A DNA stretch of 64,000 nucleotides from Paenibacillus sp. FSL R7-0337 (lineage in GTDB: Bacteria > Bacillota > Bacilli > Paenibacillales > Paenibacillaceae). The notes below the pieces were generated by a model. It ran no database searches. It had not been told where the DNA came from and saw only the letters and a list, made by a program, of their open reading frames with translations. The stretch covers positions 1,798,001-1,862,000 of the forward strand of contig NZ_CP150218.1 in assembly GCF_037969875.1 (NCBI RefSeq). Reading direction: 5' to 3'. Of the stretch, positions 53,027-62,595 are shown in pieces. A program made the position numbers and the translations under genes. How positions within the stretch are numbered: the stretch's first letter is position 1; the number at the start of each line of letters is the position of its first letter.

Positions 53027-54915
53027 AGGCTCTGCATTCCTCCTCTAACTGATGTCAACAAAGGTAGCTTCACCCTCACTGTGGTATAACTTCTCTGTCT
53101 GCTCTCTACGCAAATTCCATAATCCTCTCCATAATGCAGCCGGATGCGCTGATTCACATTACGCAAGCCGATTCCGTTATGTCCTGTGCTATACCCGGCA
53201 GTCTCCTGCGTTAATTGATTGAATTCTTCGTCACTCATGATCAACTTGTGATTCAACTGCTGTAGCCCATCCGCTGGAATTCCGATCCCGTTGTCAGTTA
53301 CCTCTATGTAAAAGAATTGATCATCCGCATACGCTTGCACATTGATTATCAGCCCGTCCCCCCTCATCAGAGCGGAATACATCCCGTGCTTCAACGCATT
53401 CTCAACGATGGGCTGCAGCGACATTTTTAATAATTCATGAGCATGGAATCTGTCTTCTGCTTGAATCTCAACCTTAAGCTTCTCATCGTAACGGATGTTC
53501 ATAATCGAGATGTAATGCTGAATATGCTTCAACTCGTCTGCCAGCTGCACGGTATCGCCAGTCCATCTAAGATTGTAACGCATAATGCTGCCGAGTGAAG
53601 TAAGTGCATCCGATACGGTGTATTGGCCCTCAACCTCAGCGAGCATTTTCAAATTCTCCAGGGTGTTGTACAGGAAATGGGCATCGATCTGATTGCGTAA
53701 GGCTTGAAGCTCCGCTTCTTTAGTGGCAGCGCTGCGCTGTACAGCTTCCGCAATCAAGCCATTGATGGTGCCCAGCATCTCCCTGAAGTGGCGCGCCAGC
53801 TCACCGATCTCATCACCGCCCTGCACATCGATCTCCACATGAAAGTCACCCTTGCCTACCTTCTGCATCGACTCCCTCAGTACATGCAGCTTTTTTAGAA
53901 CAATAGATTGAATCCAGTAAGTAATGACCGCAAGCAGAACCAGCAGAAGACTGATGATCAGAATAACCCTGTTTCGGGTGCTGTCAATTTTGGAGTAGGT
54001 GCTCTGCAGAGAGATAACGTTAACCAGATCCACATGTAAGCGGTCGATGGGCTCAAGGAGATACAGGAAATCTTCACCCCCCGCTGAAAATTGCAAGGAT
54101 GACCGGCCTTCCTGCTTAACCTTAACGGCAGCCTTCAAGATTTGAGCTTGATTCAAACCTGGGAGCGGCTCCATACTGTTGGTGTACAATTTGCTTTGCT
54201 GATCTATAATGAAGAACCTTGAATCGCGTTCCCCGCTGTTGTTATACGCCTTGTCAAAAAAATCCTCAATCCGCATTTCAACTTTGACAATGCCAATGTG
54301 CTGCTTGTTGGCCAAGTTACTTCTAACCGCCAAGGAGACCATGGAGTCTGACCGTTCATCCACCGGCGGACCGGTATGCTCGAATATAGCATCCTCTGGC
54401 TGGATCTCCCATAAGGCATACTCCTTCTGATTCATCAATTTCGTGTACATGGGGCTACCCTTAATCCGTTCTTCCTGATAAATAATCGGCCATAGCTCAC
54501 TGACCCGCGGATTGTTGACGAAGAAACGGACGCTCGCAATATTGGGATTACTGAACAATACGCTCTGTAAGAAGTTCAGCGAGTACTCCTGAAATTGTTT
54601 GATCTCTTTGACTCCAGGCTCCGCTTCAGCGGTCACGTACTCCCCCAGGCTCCGGTCTGAAATGAGCATAAAGAATGACTTTTCCATCACCTCAATCTTG
54701 CTCATGATCGCCTGCTTCTCGTTATGGATCTGGTAGCGGTTCTCTGTAATGATGTCATCGACCGTATTCTGATAGAAATCAGCAAACAAATAGTTAGAGA
54801 TCACAATGACCGGGACCAGAATAATGACGATATACGCCCCGATTAACTTCATATGAATGGATAAATCAGCAAACCAACTTTTCAACTTCCTTGCCGAGCT
54901 CCTGATCCTGGCCAT
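53023..54915 (-). CDS. Sensor histidine kinase, YesM type
   Basis: This 630-residue membrane kinase has a hydrophobic segment near residues 22-45, an extracytoplasmic sensor to about 310, and a second segment (VILIISLLLVLLAVITYWI). A HAMP domain follows (GKGDFHVEIDVQGGDEIGELARHF), then the His_kinase motif QALRNQIDAHFLYNTLENLKM with the phospho-His near residue 428, and the ATPase region DNGIGIPADG. It is the partner of the overlapping response regulator. It lies head-to-head with a second kinase at 55160. Confidence 0.95.
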   Translation of the reverse strand: MARIRSSARKLKSWFADLSIHMKLIGAYIVIILVPVIVISNYLFADFYQNTVDDIITENRYQIHNEKQAIMSKIEVMEKSFFMLISDRSLGEYVTAEAEPGVKEIKQFQEYSLNFLQSVLFSNPNIASVRFFVNNPRVSELWPIIYQEERIKGSPMYTKLMNQKEYALWEIQPEDAIFEHTGPPVDERSDSMVSLAVRSNLANKQHIGIVKVEMRIEDFFDKAYNNSGERDSRFFIIDQQSKLYTNSMEPLPGLNQAQILKAAVKVKQEGRSSLQFSAGGEDFLYLLEPIDRLHVDLVNVISLQSTYSKIDSTRNRVILIISLLLVLLAVITYWIQSIVLKKLHVLRESMQKVGKGDFHVEIDVQGGDEIGELARHFREMLGTINGLIAEAVQRSAATKEAELQALRNQIDAHFLYNTLENLKMLAEVEGQYTVSDALTSLGSIMRYNLRWTGDTVQLADELKHIQHYISIMNIRYDEKLKVEIQAEDRFHAHELLKMSLQPIVENALKHGMYSALMRGDGLIINVQAYADDQFFYIEVTDNGIGIPADGLQQLNHKLIMSDEEFNQLTQETAGYSTGHNGIGLRNVNQRIRLHYGEDYGICVESRQRSYTTVRVKLPLLTSVRGGMQSL

Positions 54916-55159
54916 CTCCTGTCCTCTTCTACTCCAATGGTTCTAATATCATTATTATATTTCATTACTTCCCTCATCATAAGGCTTCAAAGTTCAGCCA
55001 GGGTTGCAGGATTTTAGGTATATTGCGTATTGGGAGGGGATGGGACTTTCCATAATGTTTATCAAAAAAATATTTTCATGACATATATTGGCTCACAGTT
55101 TCGCGCTATACTCTATTGTAAGCGTTATTACAAATGTGCTAACGGAGGGGATTTCATTC

Positions 55160-56950
55160 GTGTATACCCGTATCATCACCTTCATGAACAACCTGAAGCT
55201 CAGGACCAAGCTCTTCCTCTCCTTCGGCAGTGTTGTCCTGATTCCGGTGCTTATTGTGGGGGTGTTCCTGACCAGTGAATTGCGGAATATGGCGATGAAT
55301 AATGCGCTGAAGCAGATTACGGCGAATGTCGACCGTGTGAAAAAACGGACCAGCGAGATGCTGAACGTTCCGGTGGATATCGTCTACCGCCTGTCCAATG
55401 ACAGCCGGCTGGAGGAGGCCGCGAATCACCGGTACGAATCGGTCTATGATGTGGTGCAGGCCTACTGGGATTATCCCGACTTCCGGGATTTCGTCCGCCT
55501 GTACAAAGAGGTCTCCAGCATCCGGCTGTATATCGACAACCCGACGGTGCTTAACAACTGGGAATTCCTCCAGGCTGACGAAGCGGTTACCCGGGAGCCG
55601 TGGTACCAGCTCGCCCTCGCCCAGAAGGGGCTGGCGTTCTGGAGTTATATTCCTGACAGCCGGAACGGCCAGTACTATCTCAGCCTGATCCGCAAGGTCG
55701 ACTTCCTCAAGCAGCGCACAACCGGTGTACTGGTCGTGAATGTTAATTCGGATCAGCTCAGCAGTATTCTGAAGCAGGAGAGCTTCGAGACCTTTATCGT
55801 TGATGAGAATGACAACGTTGTCGCCTCCAACCGGGCGGGCACTCTCGGCAAGTCGCTGCGCGAAATCAACCTTAAGCCGCTGTCCACCCTTGCGGGGCAC
55901 GGGCCTGCGGATATCACGATTGACGGGCAGTCCTTCAAAATGCTGATCGACGACTGGCAGCCCGAGGGCAGCTTGAACAGCCTGCGGATTATCTCTATTT
56001 TCTCGGTAGAGAGTATTGTGAGTGAGCCCAACCGGATTATTTCCCTGGCTTCTTCCGTCATTATCTCCTCCCTATTTCTTGCAATCATCCTAATCTACTA
56101 CTTCTCCCGCCTGCTCACCGGACGCATGCTGCATCTCAGCAAGCATATCTCCAAGGTTGCCTCCGGCAATCTGGAAGCCCGGCTCGTGATCGACGGCAAA
56201 GATGAGATCGGCCAGCTGGCCCGGCAGTTCAACCACATGGTCCGCAATGTCAATGACCTGATGAGCGAGGTGCAGGAATCCAACCAGCAGAAGAATGCCA
56301 TCCTGCTGAAGCAGAATGAAATCAAATTCAAAATGATGGCCAGCCAGATCAATCCCCATTTCCTGTTCAATGCCCTGGAGTCTATCCGGATGAAGGCCCA
56401 CACCCGCGGCCAGACCGATATTGCGCAGGTTGTCCGGCTGCTGGGCAAGATGATGCGCAAAAACTTAGAGGTCGGCGGAGGCAGAATCACCCTGCAAAGT
56501 GAGCTGGAGACCGTGAACTGTTACCTGGTTATCCAGAAATTCCGCTACAATGACCGGCTGGCCTACGAGCTATACGTAGATCCGGCAGCGAATACCCTAA
56601 GGATTCCGCCGCTTATCATTCAGCCGCTGGTGGAGAATTGTGTCATTCACGGCCTGGAGGACCGGATCGACGGCGGAATGGTCCGGGTAGATATCCGGGT
56701 GGAGGATGGCCTTCTTAAGGTGCAGGTCTCCGATAACGGTACCGGAATCTCACCTGACCGGCTCGCAGAGCTGCGGCAGATGCTGGACAACAACGATGAC
56801 TATGAGACCCACAGTATCGGAATGCGTAACATCCATCTGCGCCTGAAGCTGACCTATGGCCCGGAATTCGGCCTGGTTCTGGCCAGCCAGAGCGGATACG
56901 GCACACAGATCAGCTTCGCCATCCCTTTAAGGAGTGATTCCTATGTATAG
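55160..56950 (+). CDS. Sensor histidine kinase, YesM type (second pair)
   Basis: This 597-residue kinase starts at the GTG at 55160, preceded by GGAGGGG; a longer open frame to 55088 lacks a site. It has a first segment (LFLSFGSVVLIPVLIVGVFL), a sensor domain, a second segment (VIISSLFLAIILIYYFS), HAMP (ASGNLEARLVIDGKDEIGQLARQF), the phospho-His motif FKMMASQINPHFLFNALESI and ATPase motifs (DNGTGISPDR). The response-regulator start overlaps its stop by 8 bp. With an ABC transporter downstream, it probably senses the same oligosaccharide. Confidence 0.94.
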   Translation: MYTRIITFMNNLKLRTKLFLSFGSVVLIPVLIVGVFLTSELRNMAMNNALKQITANVDRVKKRTSEMLNVPVDIVYRLSNDSRLEEAANHRYESVYDVVQAYWDYPDFRDFVRLYKEVSSIRLYIDNPTVLNNWEFLQADEAVTREPWYQLALAQKGLAFWSYIPDSRNGQYYLSLIRKVDFLKQRTTGVLVVNVNSDQLSSILKQESFETFIVDENDNVVASNRAGTLGKSLREINLKPLSTLAGHGPADITIDGQSFKMLIDDWQPEGSLNSLRIISIFSVESIVSEPNRIISLASSVIISSLFLAIILIYYFSRLLTGRMLHLSKHISKVASGNLEARLVIDGKDEIGQLARQFNHMVRNVNDLMSEVQESNQQKNAILLKQNEIKFKMMASQINPHFLFNALESIRMKAHTRGQTDIAQVVRLLGKMMRKNLEVGGGRITLQSELETVNCYLVIQKFRYNDRLAYELYVDPAANTLRIPPLIIQPLVENCVIHGLEDRIDGGMVRVDIRVEDGLLKVQVSDNGTGISPDRLAELRQMLDNNDDYETHSIGMRNIHLRLKLTYGPEFGLVLASQSGYGTQISFAIPLRSDSYV

Positions 56951-58535
56951 TGTGTTAATTGTTGATGATGAATTGTCGATCCGCGAAGGACTAGTCACTC
57001 TGCTGGATTGGGAGAGCCTCGGCTACCGGGTGGTAGATACAGCAGCCAATGCGGTTGAAGCCAGGCATAAGGCTAAGCTGTATTCCCCGGATCTGATGAT
57101 TGTGGATATCCGTATGCCCGGGAAGGATGGGCTGGAGCTGATCGGCGAGCTGCGGGAGGATCATGAGGAGCTGCATATTCTCATATTGAGCGGCTATGCC
57201 GACTTCAGTTATGCCAAGCGGGCGCTGTCTTACAATATCGATAACTATCTGCTTAAGCCGGTTGATGAGGAGGAATTGCAGCTGTATCTTACCGGCCTGT
57301 CCACCGTACTGAATGCGCGGCAGGCGCACCGCAAGAATCATGAGGCTGTTAAGGTCTGGAGCCGGGAGATGCTGGTGCAATCCCTGCTGATGGAGAGCAG
57401 TCTGCATCCCGCCCCCGCGCTGATGGAGTCGGCGCTGGAAGCGGGGCTGCTCTGGGATTCCTACCAGATCGTGCTGATCCGGCTGCTGCTGCAGGATTCT
57501 GCGGACAACGGGCCTTCCAGCAGCGTCAAGTCCCGGCTGACCTCAAGCTTCGAGGACAACCGCTCTGGCATCGTTTTCGCGCTCGATTCTTATCTCGGGG
57601 TGCTGCTGCAGCCCTCGTACCAGAAGGAGCTGGTAAGCAAACGGATGGCCGGGCAGATCCGCGAAGCCGCTGCCGCTGAGGGACTGGAATGCATCATCAC
57701 CGCCGGGGATATGGTGGACAGTCTGACTGAACTGCAGGTCTCTCATCAGTCCGCGCTGGCGCGGATGAAGGATCACTTTTTCTACGATGAGCCGGGGATG
57801 ATCGGCCCGGATTCGCTCAAGCTAAAGCAGGGGATGCCTGCGAATCCCCAGGATACGGAGAGCAGGCTCACTCCCGTAATGGACCGGCTGTATTTTGCCC
57901 TGGATACCGGCAATCTCCGTGTAATCACTGCCCTGATCCAGGAAGCAGGGGACCTCATGGCTGCTGCCGGCTCATCCGAGATGGCGGTGAAATCCTACTA
58001 TGTCCGGGCCGTCACCTCCATGTCAGGCAAGCTGTCCGTTCATTATAAGGAGCTTAGCGCTGCACAGAGCCGGATGGAGGAGCAGATTCAGCAGATCTAC
58101 AGGCATACCTCCCTCCCCCAGCTCCAGCGCTATATCTCAGGTCTGCTGGAGGAATATGCTGCCGGGATTATCCGCGATGATATAGATGTCCTGATGAAGC
58201 GGATGGTCGATCTGATCCACCGGCACTATGACGAGAATCTGAAGCTGGAGACGCTGGCCGATGTGTTCACCTATAGCAGTGCGTATCTTGGGAAGCTGTT
58301 CAAGAACACCATGGGCTGCTCCTTCAATACTTATCTGGATACGATCCGCATTGAGAAGGCCAAGGAGCTGCTGGACCAGGGCTGCAAAATCCATCAGGCG
58401 GCCAGCAGCGTCGGCTTCAGCGATGTCGATTATTTCCGCGAGAAGTTCAAAAAAATCGCAGGCATCTCCCCCTCCGCTTACCGGAGAAAGGAGCCTGAGA
58501 ACGCTTTTTCAGAAAGCGCTTACGAAAAGGACTGA
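56943..58535 (+). CDS. Response regulator, YesN type (second pair)
   Basis: This 530-residue regulator has the receiver (SVLIVDDELSIREG, phospho-Asp in LMIVDIRMPGKDG, KPVDEEE) and a C-terminal AraC domain (ETLADVFTYSSAYLGKLFKNTMG and SVGFSDVDYFREKFKKIAGISPSAYRR). The long middle region is typical for YesN. I chose the ATG at 56943 because AAGGAGTGATTCCT lies before it. It lies 87 bp ahead of the permease operon and probably activates it. Confidence 0.95.
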   Translation: MYSVLIVDDELSIREGLVTLLDWESLGYRVVDTAANAVEARHKAKLYSPDLMIVDIRMPGKDGLELIGELREDHEELHILILSGYADFSYAKRALSYNIDNYLLKPVDEEELQLYLTGLSTVLNARQAHRKNHEAVKVWSREMLVQSLLMESSLHPAPALMESALEAGLLWDSYQIVLIRLLLQDSADNGPSSSVKSRLTSSFEDNRSGIVFALDSYLGVLLQPSYQKELVSKRMAGQIREAAAAEGLECIITAGDMVDSLTELQVSHQSALARMKDHFFYDEPGMIGPDSLKLKQGMPANPQDTESRLTPVMDRLYFALDTGNLRVITALIQEAGDLMAAAGSSEMAVKSYYVRAVTSMSGKLSVHYKELSAAQSRMEEQIQQIYRHTSLPQLQRYISGLLEEYAAGIIRDDIDVLMKRMVDLIHRHYDENLKLETLADVFTYSSAYLGKLFKNTMGCSFNTYLDTIRIEKAKELLDQGCKIHQAASSVGFSDVDYFREKFKKIAGISPSAYRRKEPENAFSESAYEKD

Positions 58536-58622
58536 TTTTCCCCTGTTTTTACACTTAAATCTTCGGGTGTTTCCCGGCCAGGCGGCAGATTATGATAAAG
58601 CTATATCGAAGGAGGGACATAA

Positions 58623-59579
58623 ATGAAAGCGATTACCACCGCGATGAAGCCGGAGCCGAAGAAATCCTCCTCCAGCTTCTGGGGGAAATTCCGGCAGCAG
58701 AAATACCTCTATATGATGGCTGTTCCTTTTGTCCTCTGGGCCTTTGTCTTCAGCTATCTTCCGTTATGGGGGTGGATGATGGCCTTCCAGAAGTATAAGC
58801 CGGGCAAATCCTTTTTCGAGCAAAAATGGGTCGGCCTCCAGTACTTCCGGGAGCTGTTCCAGGATGAGCAATTCTTCAACGCCCTGCGCAATACGCTGGC
58901 CATGAGTATCATGGGACTGCTGGCAGGCTTTATCATTCCGATTATCTTCGCTATTCTGCTGAATGAGGTACGGCTGCAGGTGCTGAAGCGCTTCGTTCAG
59001 ACGGTGTCGTATCTGCCGCACTTTGTGTCCTGGGTGGTTGCTGCCGGGATCATTACCAAGATGCTCTCCACAGACAACGGCGCAGTCAATGACCTGCTAA
59101 TGGGCCTTCATATCATCAGTGAACCGATTCAGTTCATGGCCAAAGGCAATCTGTTCTGGGGCATTGTCACCGCATCGGATGTGTGGAAGGAGACGGGCTG
59201 GAATACCATTATCTATCTCGCCGCCATCTCGGGCATCGGGCCGGAGCTGTACGAGGCAGCCAGGGTGGACGGGGCCAGCCGGCTCCAGCAGGTGCGTCAT
59301 ATCACTTTTCCGGGCATACGGGGTACCATCGTGATCCTGCTGATTATGTCCATCGGCCATCTGATCAGCATCGGGTTCGAGAAGCAGTTCCTGCTCGGCA
59401 ACAATCTGGTGCGTGACTACTCGCAAACCCTTGACCTGTATGCGCTGAATTACGGGCTGGGAATGGGCCGGTTCTCCTTCGGGACGGCGATTAATATTTT
59501 CAACTCCGTGGTGAGTGTGATTCTGCTCTTTACCGCCAACGGCATCTTCAAAAAAATAACCAAGGAAAGCATCATATAG
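58623..59579 (+). CDS. Carbohydrate ABC transporter permease (LplB type)
   Basis: This 318-residue permease has about six membrane segments. The EAA-like loop is LYEAARVDGASRLQQVRHITFPGIRGTI (about residues 215-240). AVPFVLWAFVFSYLPLWGWMMAFQ is the family's first segment. The ATG follows AAGGAGGGACATAA. It starts an operon with a YtcP-type permease and a binding protein, next to a YesM/YesN pair. Confidence 0.94.
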   Translation: MKAITTAMKPEPKKSSSSFWGKFRQQKYLYMMAVPFVLWAFVFSYLPLWGWMMAFQKYKPGKSFFEQKWVGLQYFRELFQDEQFFNALRNTLAMSIMGLLAGFIIPIIFAILLNEVRLQVLKRFVQTVSYLPHFVSWVVAAGIITKMLSTDNGAVNDLLMGLHIISEPIQFMAKGNLFWGIVTASDVWKETGWNTIIYLAAISGIGPELYEAARVDGASRLQQVRHITFPGIRGTIVILLIMSIGHLISIGFEKQFLLGNNLVRDYSQTLDLYALNYGLGMGRFSFGTAINIFNSVVSVILLFTANGIFKKITKESII

Positions 59580-59591
59580 GAGGCCCTGCTC

Positions 59592-60491
59592 ATGATTAAA
59601 AAACTGGCTGCGGCCTCCTGGTCGGACCGCATCTTCGATTTGGTTGTCTATCTGGCGATTACGGTAGTAACTGTTGCTACGCTGTACCCTTTTCTGAACG
59701 TGCTGGCGATCTCCTTCAATGACTCGACGGACAGCATCAAGGGCGGGATTACGATCTACCCCCGGGTGTTCACCTTCAAGAATTATGAGACGATCTTCGC
59801 CTTCTCCGGCCTGATTACCGGGTTCAAAATTTCGGTGCTGCGGACGATTATCGGGACTCTGCTCGGACTGGTCAGTGCGTCCATGCTGGCCTTCACCTTA
59901 AGCCGGGTAGACTTCCAGGCCCGTAAGTTCGTCTCCACCTTCCTGGCACTGACGATGTATGTATCGGGAGGTCTGATCCCCTTTTACATTCTGATCAAGG
60001 ATCTGCATATGATGGGCACCTTTGGCGTGTATGTCCTGCCCGGTCTGGTGAGCGCCTTCAATGTGTTCGTGATCCGCTCCTTCATCGACGGTCTGCCGTA
60101 CGCCCTGCAGGAATCCGCCAAGCTGGACGGAGCCAATGACTTCACCATCTACTGGCGTGTTATTCTGCCGCTGACCAAGCCAGCCTTGGCAACCATCGCC
60201 CTGTTCCTGGCCGTCGGCCAGTGGAATGCGTGGATTGACACCTATCTGTATAACGGCTCGAAGGACTCGCTGACCACGCTGCAATTCGAGCTGATGAAGG
60301 TCATTCAGAGCACCACGACCAATGCGGATAATTTCCGCGGGCGCAATATGACTGAGGTCATGGCCCAGATCTCCCCCGAATCAGTCAAAATGGCGATCAC
60401 TATTGTCGTTACCGTTCCCATTCTGATTGTCTATCCGTTCCTGCAGCGCTATTTCGTCAAAGGCATGACGCTGGGTTCGGTTAAAAGCTAA
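59592..60491 (+). CDS. Carbohydrate ABC transporter permease (YtcP type)
   Basis: This 299-residue permease has about six membrane segments, an EAA loop LQESAKLDGANDFTIYWRVILPLTKPAL and the ending KGMTLGSVKS typical of YtcP. The ATG follows AGGAGGCCCTGCTC, 12 bp after the preceding gene. It pairs with the LplB-type permease to form the membrane channel. Confidence 0.94.
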   Translation: MIKKLAAASWSDRIFDLVVYLAITVVTVATLYPFLNVLAISFNDSTDSIKGGITIYPRVFTFKNYETIFAFSGLITGFKISVLRTIIGTLLGLVSASMLAFTLSRVDFQARKFVSTFLALTMYVSGGLIPFYILIKDLHMMGTFGVYVLPGLVSAFNVFVIRSFIDGLPYALQESAKLDGANDFTIYWRVILPLTKPALATIALFLAVGQWNAWIDTYLYNGSKDSLTTLQFELMKVIQSTTTNADNFRGRNMTEVMAQISPESVKMAITIVVTVPILIVYPFLQRYFVKGMTLGSVKS

Positions 60492-60569
60492 TCTGCTAAA
60501 GCGGTATCTTCAGGCTGACGCCTGTGAATACAATATGATTTTCACCAGACAAAGGGAGGGTATCTATTC

Positions 60570-62324
60570 ATGACAAGAAAGACGGCGAAACCGTATGTGG
60601 CGCTGATGGTGCTGACCTTGCTGCTCAGTGTGCTGGCAGGCTGCGGCGGTGGCAATAATAACGGCAACAAGAATACGGCTGAGAATACCGGGGCCAAGGC
60701 GACGAACAGCGGCAATGCCACGGCAACGGCTGAGGCTACGGCTGCGGCTGAGGACTTAAGTCCCCTGACACTATCCTTCTTCGCGGAAGACCCCAATCCG
60801 AACTGGAACAATATGAAGGATGAGGTCAGCACTGTCATTACGCAAAAAACCGGCGTCACCCTCGATGCCGAATTCGCTGTCGGTGATCCGCAGCAGAAGA
60901 TTGCCCTGATTGCAGCAGGCGGTGAATATCCTGACATTATCTCGGCTAAAGGTGATATCGGCAAGCTGGTGGATGCCGGCGCTGTCCTGGATCTGACCGA
61001 TCTGATCGATAAGCATGCCCCTAACATCAAGCGCGTGCTCGGTGATAATCTCGCCCGGGCCAAGTATACGAACGAAGACCAATCGATCTACGCAATCCCG
61101 ACCTGGGCAGCGGTGGATGAGAAGAAATTCGTAGCGGGCGGCGGCTTCGAGCTGCAGCACCGCGTACTGAAGGAAGCCGGATACCCTGAGATTAAGACGG
61201 TCAAGGATTATGAAAATGTCATTAAGGCGTATCTGGATAAGCACCCTACCGATGAGAACGGCAACAAGAACATCGGTGTCTCCCTGAACGCAGACGACTG
61301 GCATATGTACATTTCCGTTACCAACCCTGCGGTAGCCACTACCGGCGGCTCCGATGATGGTGAATATTACGTCGATCAGGAGACTCACGAAGCGATCTAC
61401 CACTTCCGCCGTCCGGAAGAAAAGGAATATTTCCGCTGGCTGAACCACATGAATGATATCGGCCTGCTTGACAAAGAAAGCTTCGTGCAGAAATACGACC
61501 AGTATAAAGCCAAAGTAGCCACTGGACGCGTGCTCGGCCTGATTGACCAGGACTGGGACTACAATGACGCGCAGCAAGCCCTCAAAACGGCCGGCAAATT
61601 CGATCAGACTTACGGACACTATCCGGTCACACTGACGGATGAATTCAAGGAAACCAGCTTCTGGCCTACCGGCTTCATGGGCGGCTACGGTATCTCCATC
61701 TCCACAACCAACCCCGATCCGGTCCGGACGATCAAGTTCCTGGATTTCCTGGCCTCCGATGAAGGTCAGATCCTGAACAACTGGGGAATTGAAGGCAAGC
61801 ACTATAAAGTGGAGAACGGCAAACGCGTAGTTCCGCAGGAAGTCCAGGACCGCATCAACAACGATAATACCGCCTTCACGAAGGAAACAGGCATTGGCTT
61901 CTACTGGAACATGATGGTTCACTATGGTGACGGTGCCAAGGATTCCACGGGCAACTACTACACTAAGAACTTCCCTGAGCAGCTGGTGCTGGGCTATAGC
62001 GATGTTGAGAAAGAGACGCTGGCAGCCTACAAAGCTACGACTTGGAAGGATCTGTTCCCGAAAGAGGAAGAATTCAAGGAAAAAGCATACGGCGCTGCCT
62101 GGAACATTGCTATCCCTGGCGAGGATGAAGTCTCCATCTTGGGCAATAAAATGAAGGATATTACGTGGAAGCGCATCCCGCAGGCGATTCTGGCCAAACC
62201 GGCTGAATTCGATAAAATCTGGGATGATTACATGGCCGATCTGGAAAAAGCCGGCGTTAAGAAAATGGAAGCTGGCTATACCAAGTATGTGCAGGACCGT
62301 GTGGAGCTGTGGACTAGCAAATAA
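60570..62324 (+). CDS. Oligosaccharide-binding lipoprotein of ABC transporter (LplA type)
   Basis: This 584-residue binding protein has a lipoprotein signal ending in SVLAGCGGGNN, an Asn/Thr/Ala-rich tether (to about residue 60), then the large solute-binding fold with AGGEYPDIISAKGDIGKLVDAG and the C-terminal SDEGQILNNWGIEGKHYKVENG. The ATG follows AAAGGGAGGGTATCTATTC. It completes the transporter controlled by the adjacent two-component system. The cargo is unknown; no enzyme gene is attached to hint at it. Confidence 0.94.
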   Translation: MTRKTAKPYVALMVLTLLLSVLAGCGGGNNNGNKNTAENTGAKATNSGNATATAEATAAAEDLSPLTLSFFAEDPNPNWNNMKDEVSTVITQKTGVTLDAEFAVGDPQQKIALIAAGGEYPDIISAKGDIGKLVDAGAVLDLTDLIDKHAPNIKRVLGDNLARAKYTNEDQSIYAIPTWAAVDEKKFVAGGGFELQHRVLKEAGYPEIKTVKDYENVIKAYLDKHPTDENGNKNIGVSLNADDWHMYISVTNPAVATTGGSDDGEYYVDQETHEAIYHFRRPEEKEYFRWLNHMNDIGLLDKESFVQKYDQYKAKVATGRVLGLIDQDWDYNDAQQALKTAGKFDQTYGHYPVTLTDEFKETSFWPTGFMGGYGISISTTNPDPVRTIKFLDFLASDEGQILNNWGIEGKHYKVENGKRVVPQEVQDRINNDNTAFTKETGIGFYWNMMVHYGDGAKDSTGNYYTKNFPEQLVLGYSDVEKETLAAYKATTWKDLFPKEEEFKEKAYGAAWNIAIPGEDEVSILGNKMKDITWKRIPQAILAKPAEFDKIWDDYMADLEKAGVKKMEAGYTKYVQDRVELWTSK

Positions 62325-62353
62325 GCTATTCAGATAGCTTGAGCTTAAATGCA

Positions 62354-62518
62354 CAGATAAAGGAGCAGTCGCCACTGCGGAGATTTTGGACTTCCGGCCG
62401 CTGTTGTTTCCAAATTTCTTGATTTATGCCGCTCTAAGCGGTAGAAATCCGGAAACAAAGGCGGGCGCTAGCGCTCCTACAGTTTCAAAATCTCCTCCGC
62501 CGCTCCCTCCTTTATCTG
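62354..62518. repeat. 165-nt nested palindromic element
   Basis: Perfect stems are CAGATAAAGGAG/CTCCTTTATCTG (62354-62365 with 62507-62518), GGAGATTTTG/CAAAATCTCC (62379-62388 with 62486-62495), TTGTTTCC/GGAAACAA (62404-62411 with 62451-62458) and CCGCT/AGCGG (62429-62433 with 62437-62441), nested in order. It lies just after the binding-protein gene and before its terminator. It could be a mobile palindrome, such as a MITE or REP-like unit, or a structured RNA end. Confidence 0.8.
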
Positions 62519-62556
62519 AGGATTTATAGTTCCACCTATATTTCATTGCAGAAGGA

Positions 62557-62589
62557 CACCCGTGCGGGAAAATCGCACGGGTGTTTTTT
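62557..62589 (+). terminator. Terminator of the transporter operon
   Basis: CACCCGTGCG (62557-62566) and CGCACGGGTG (62574-62583) form a perfect 10-bp stem, followed by TTTTTT. Confidence 0.95.
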
Positions 62590-62595
62590 GCTGCG

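Noticed and set aside
58508..58526. Possible catabolite-responsive element (AGAAAGCGCTTACGA) before the permease operon
   Set aside because: The two outermost conserved positions do not match, and it lies inside the response-regulator coding region.
60771..62375. 534-residue open frame opposite the binding-protein gene
   Set aside because: It is antisense to a lipoprotein with full family motifs and has no recognisable domain; codon bias explains the open frame.
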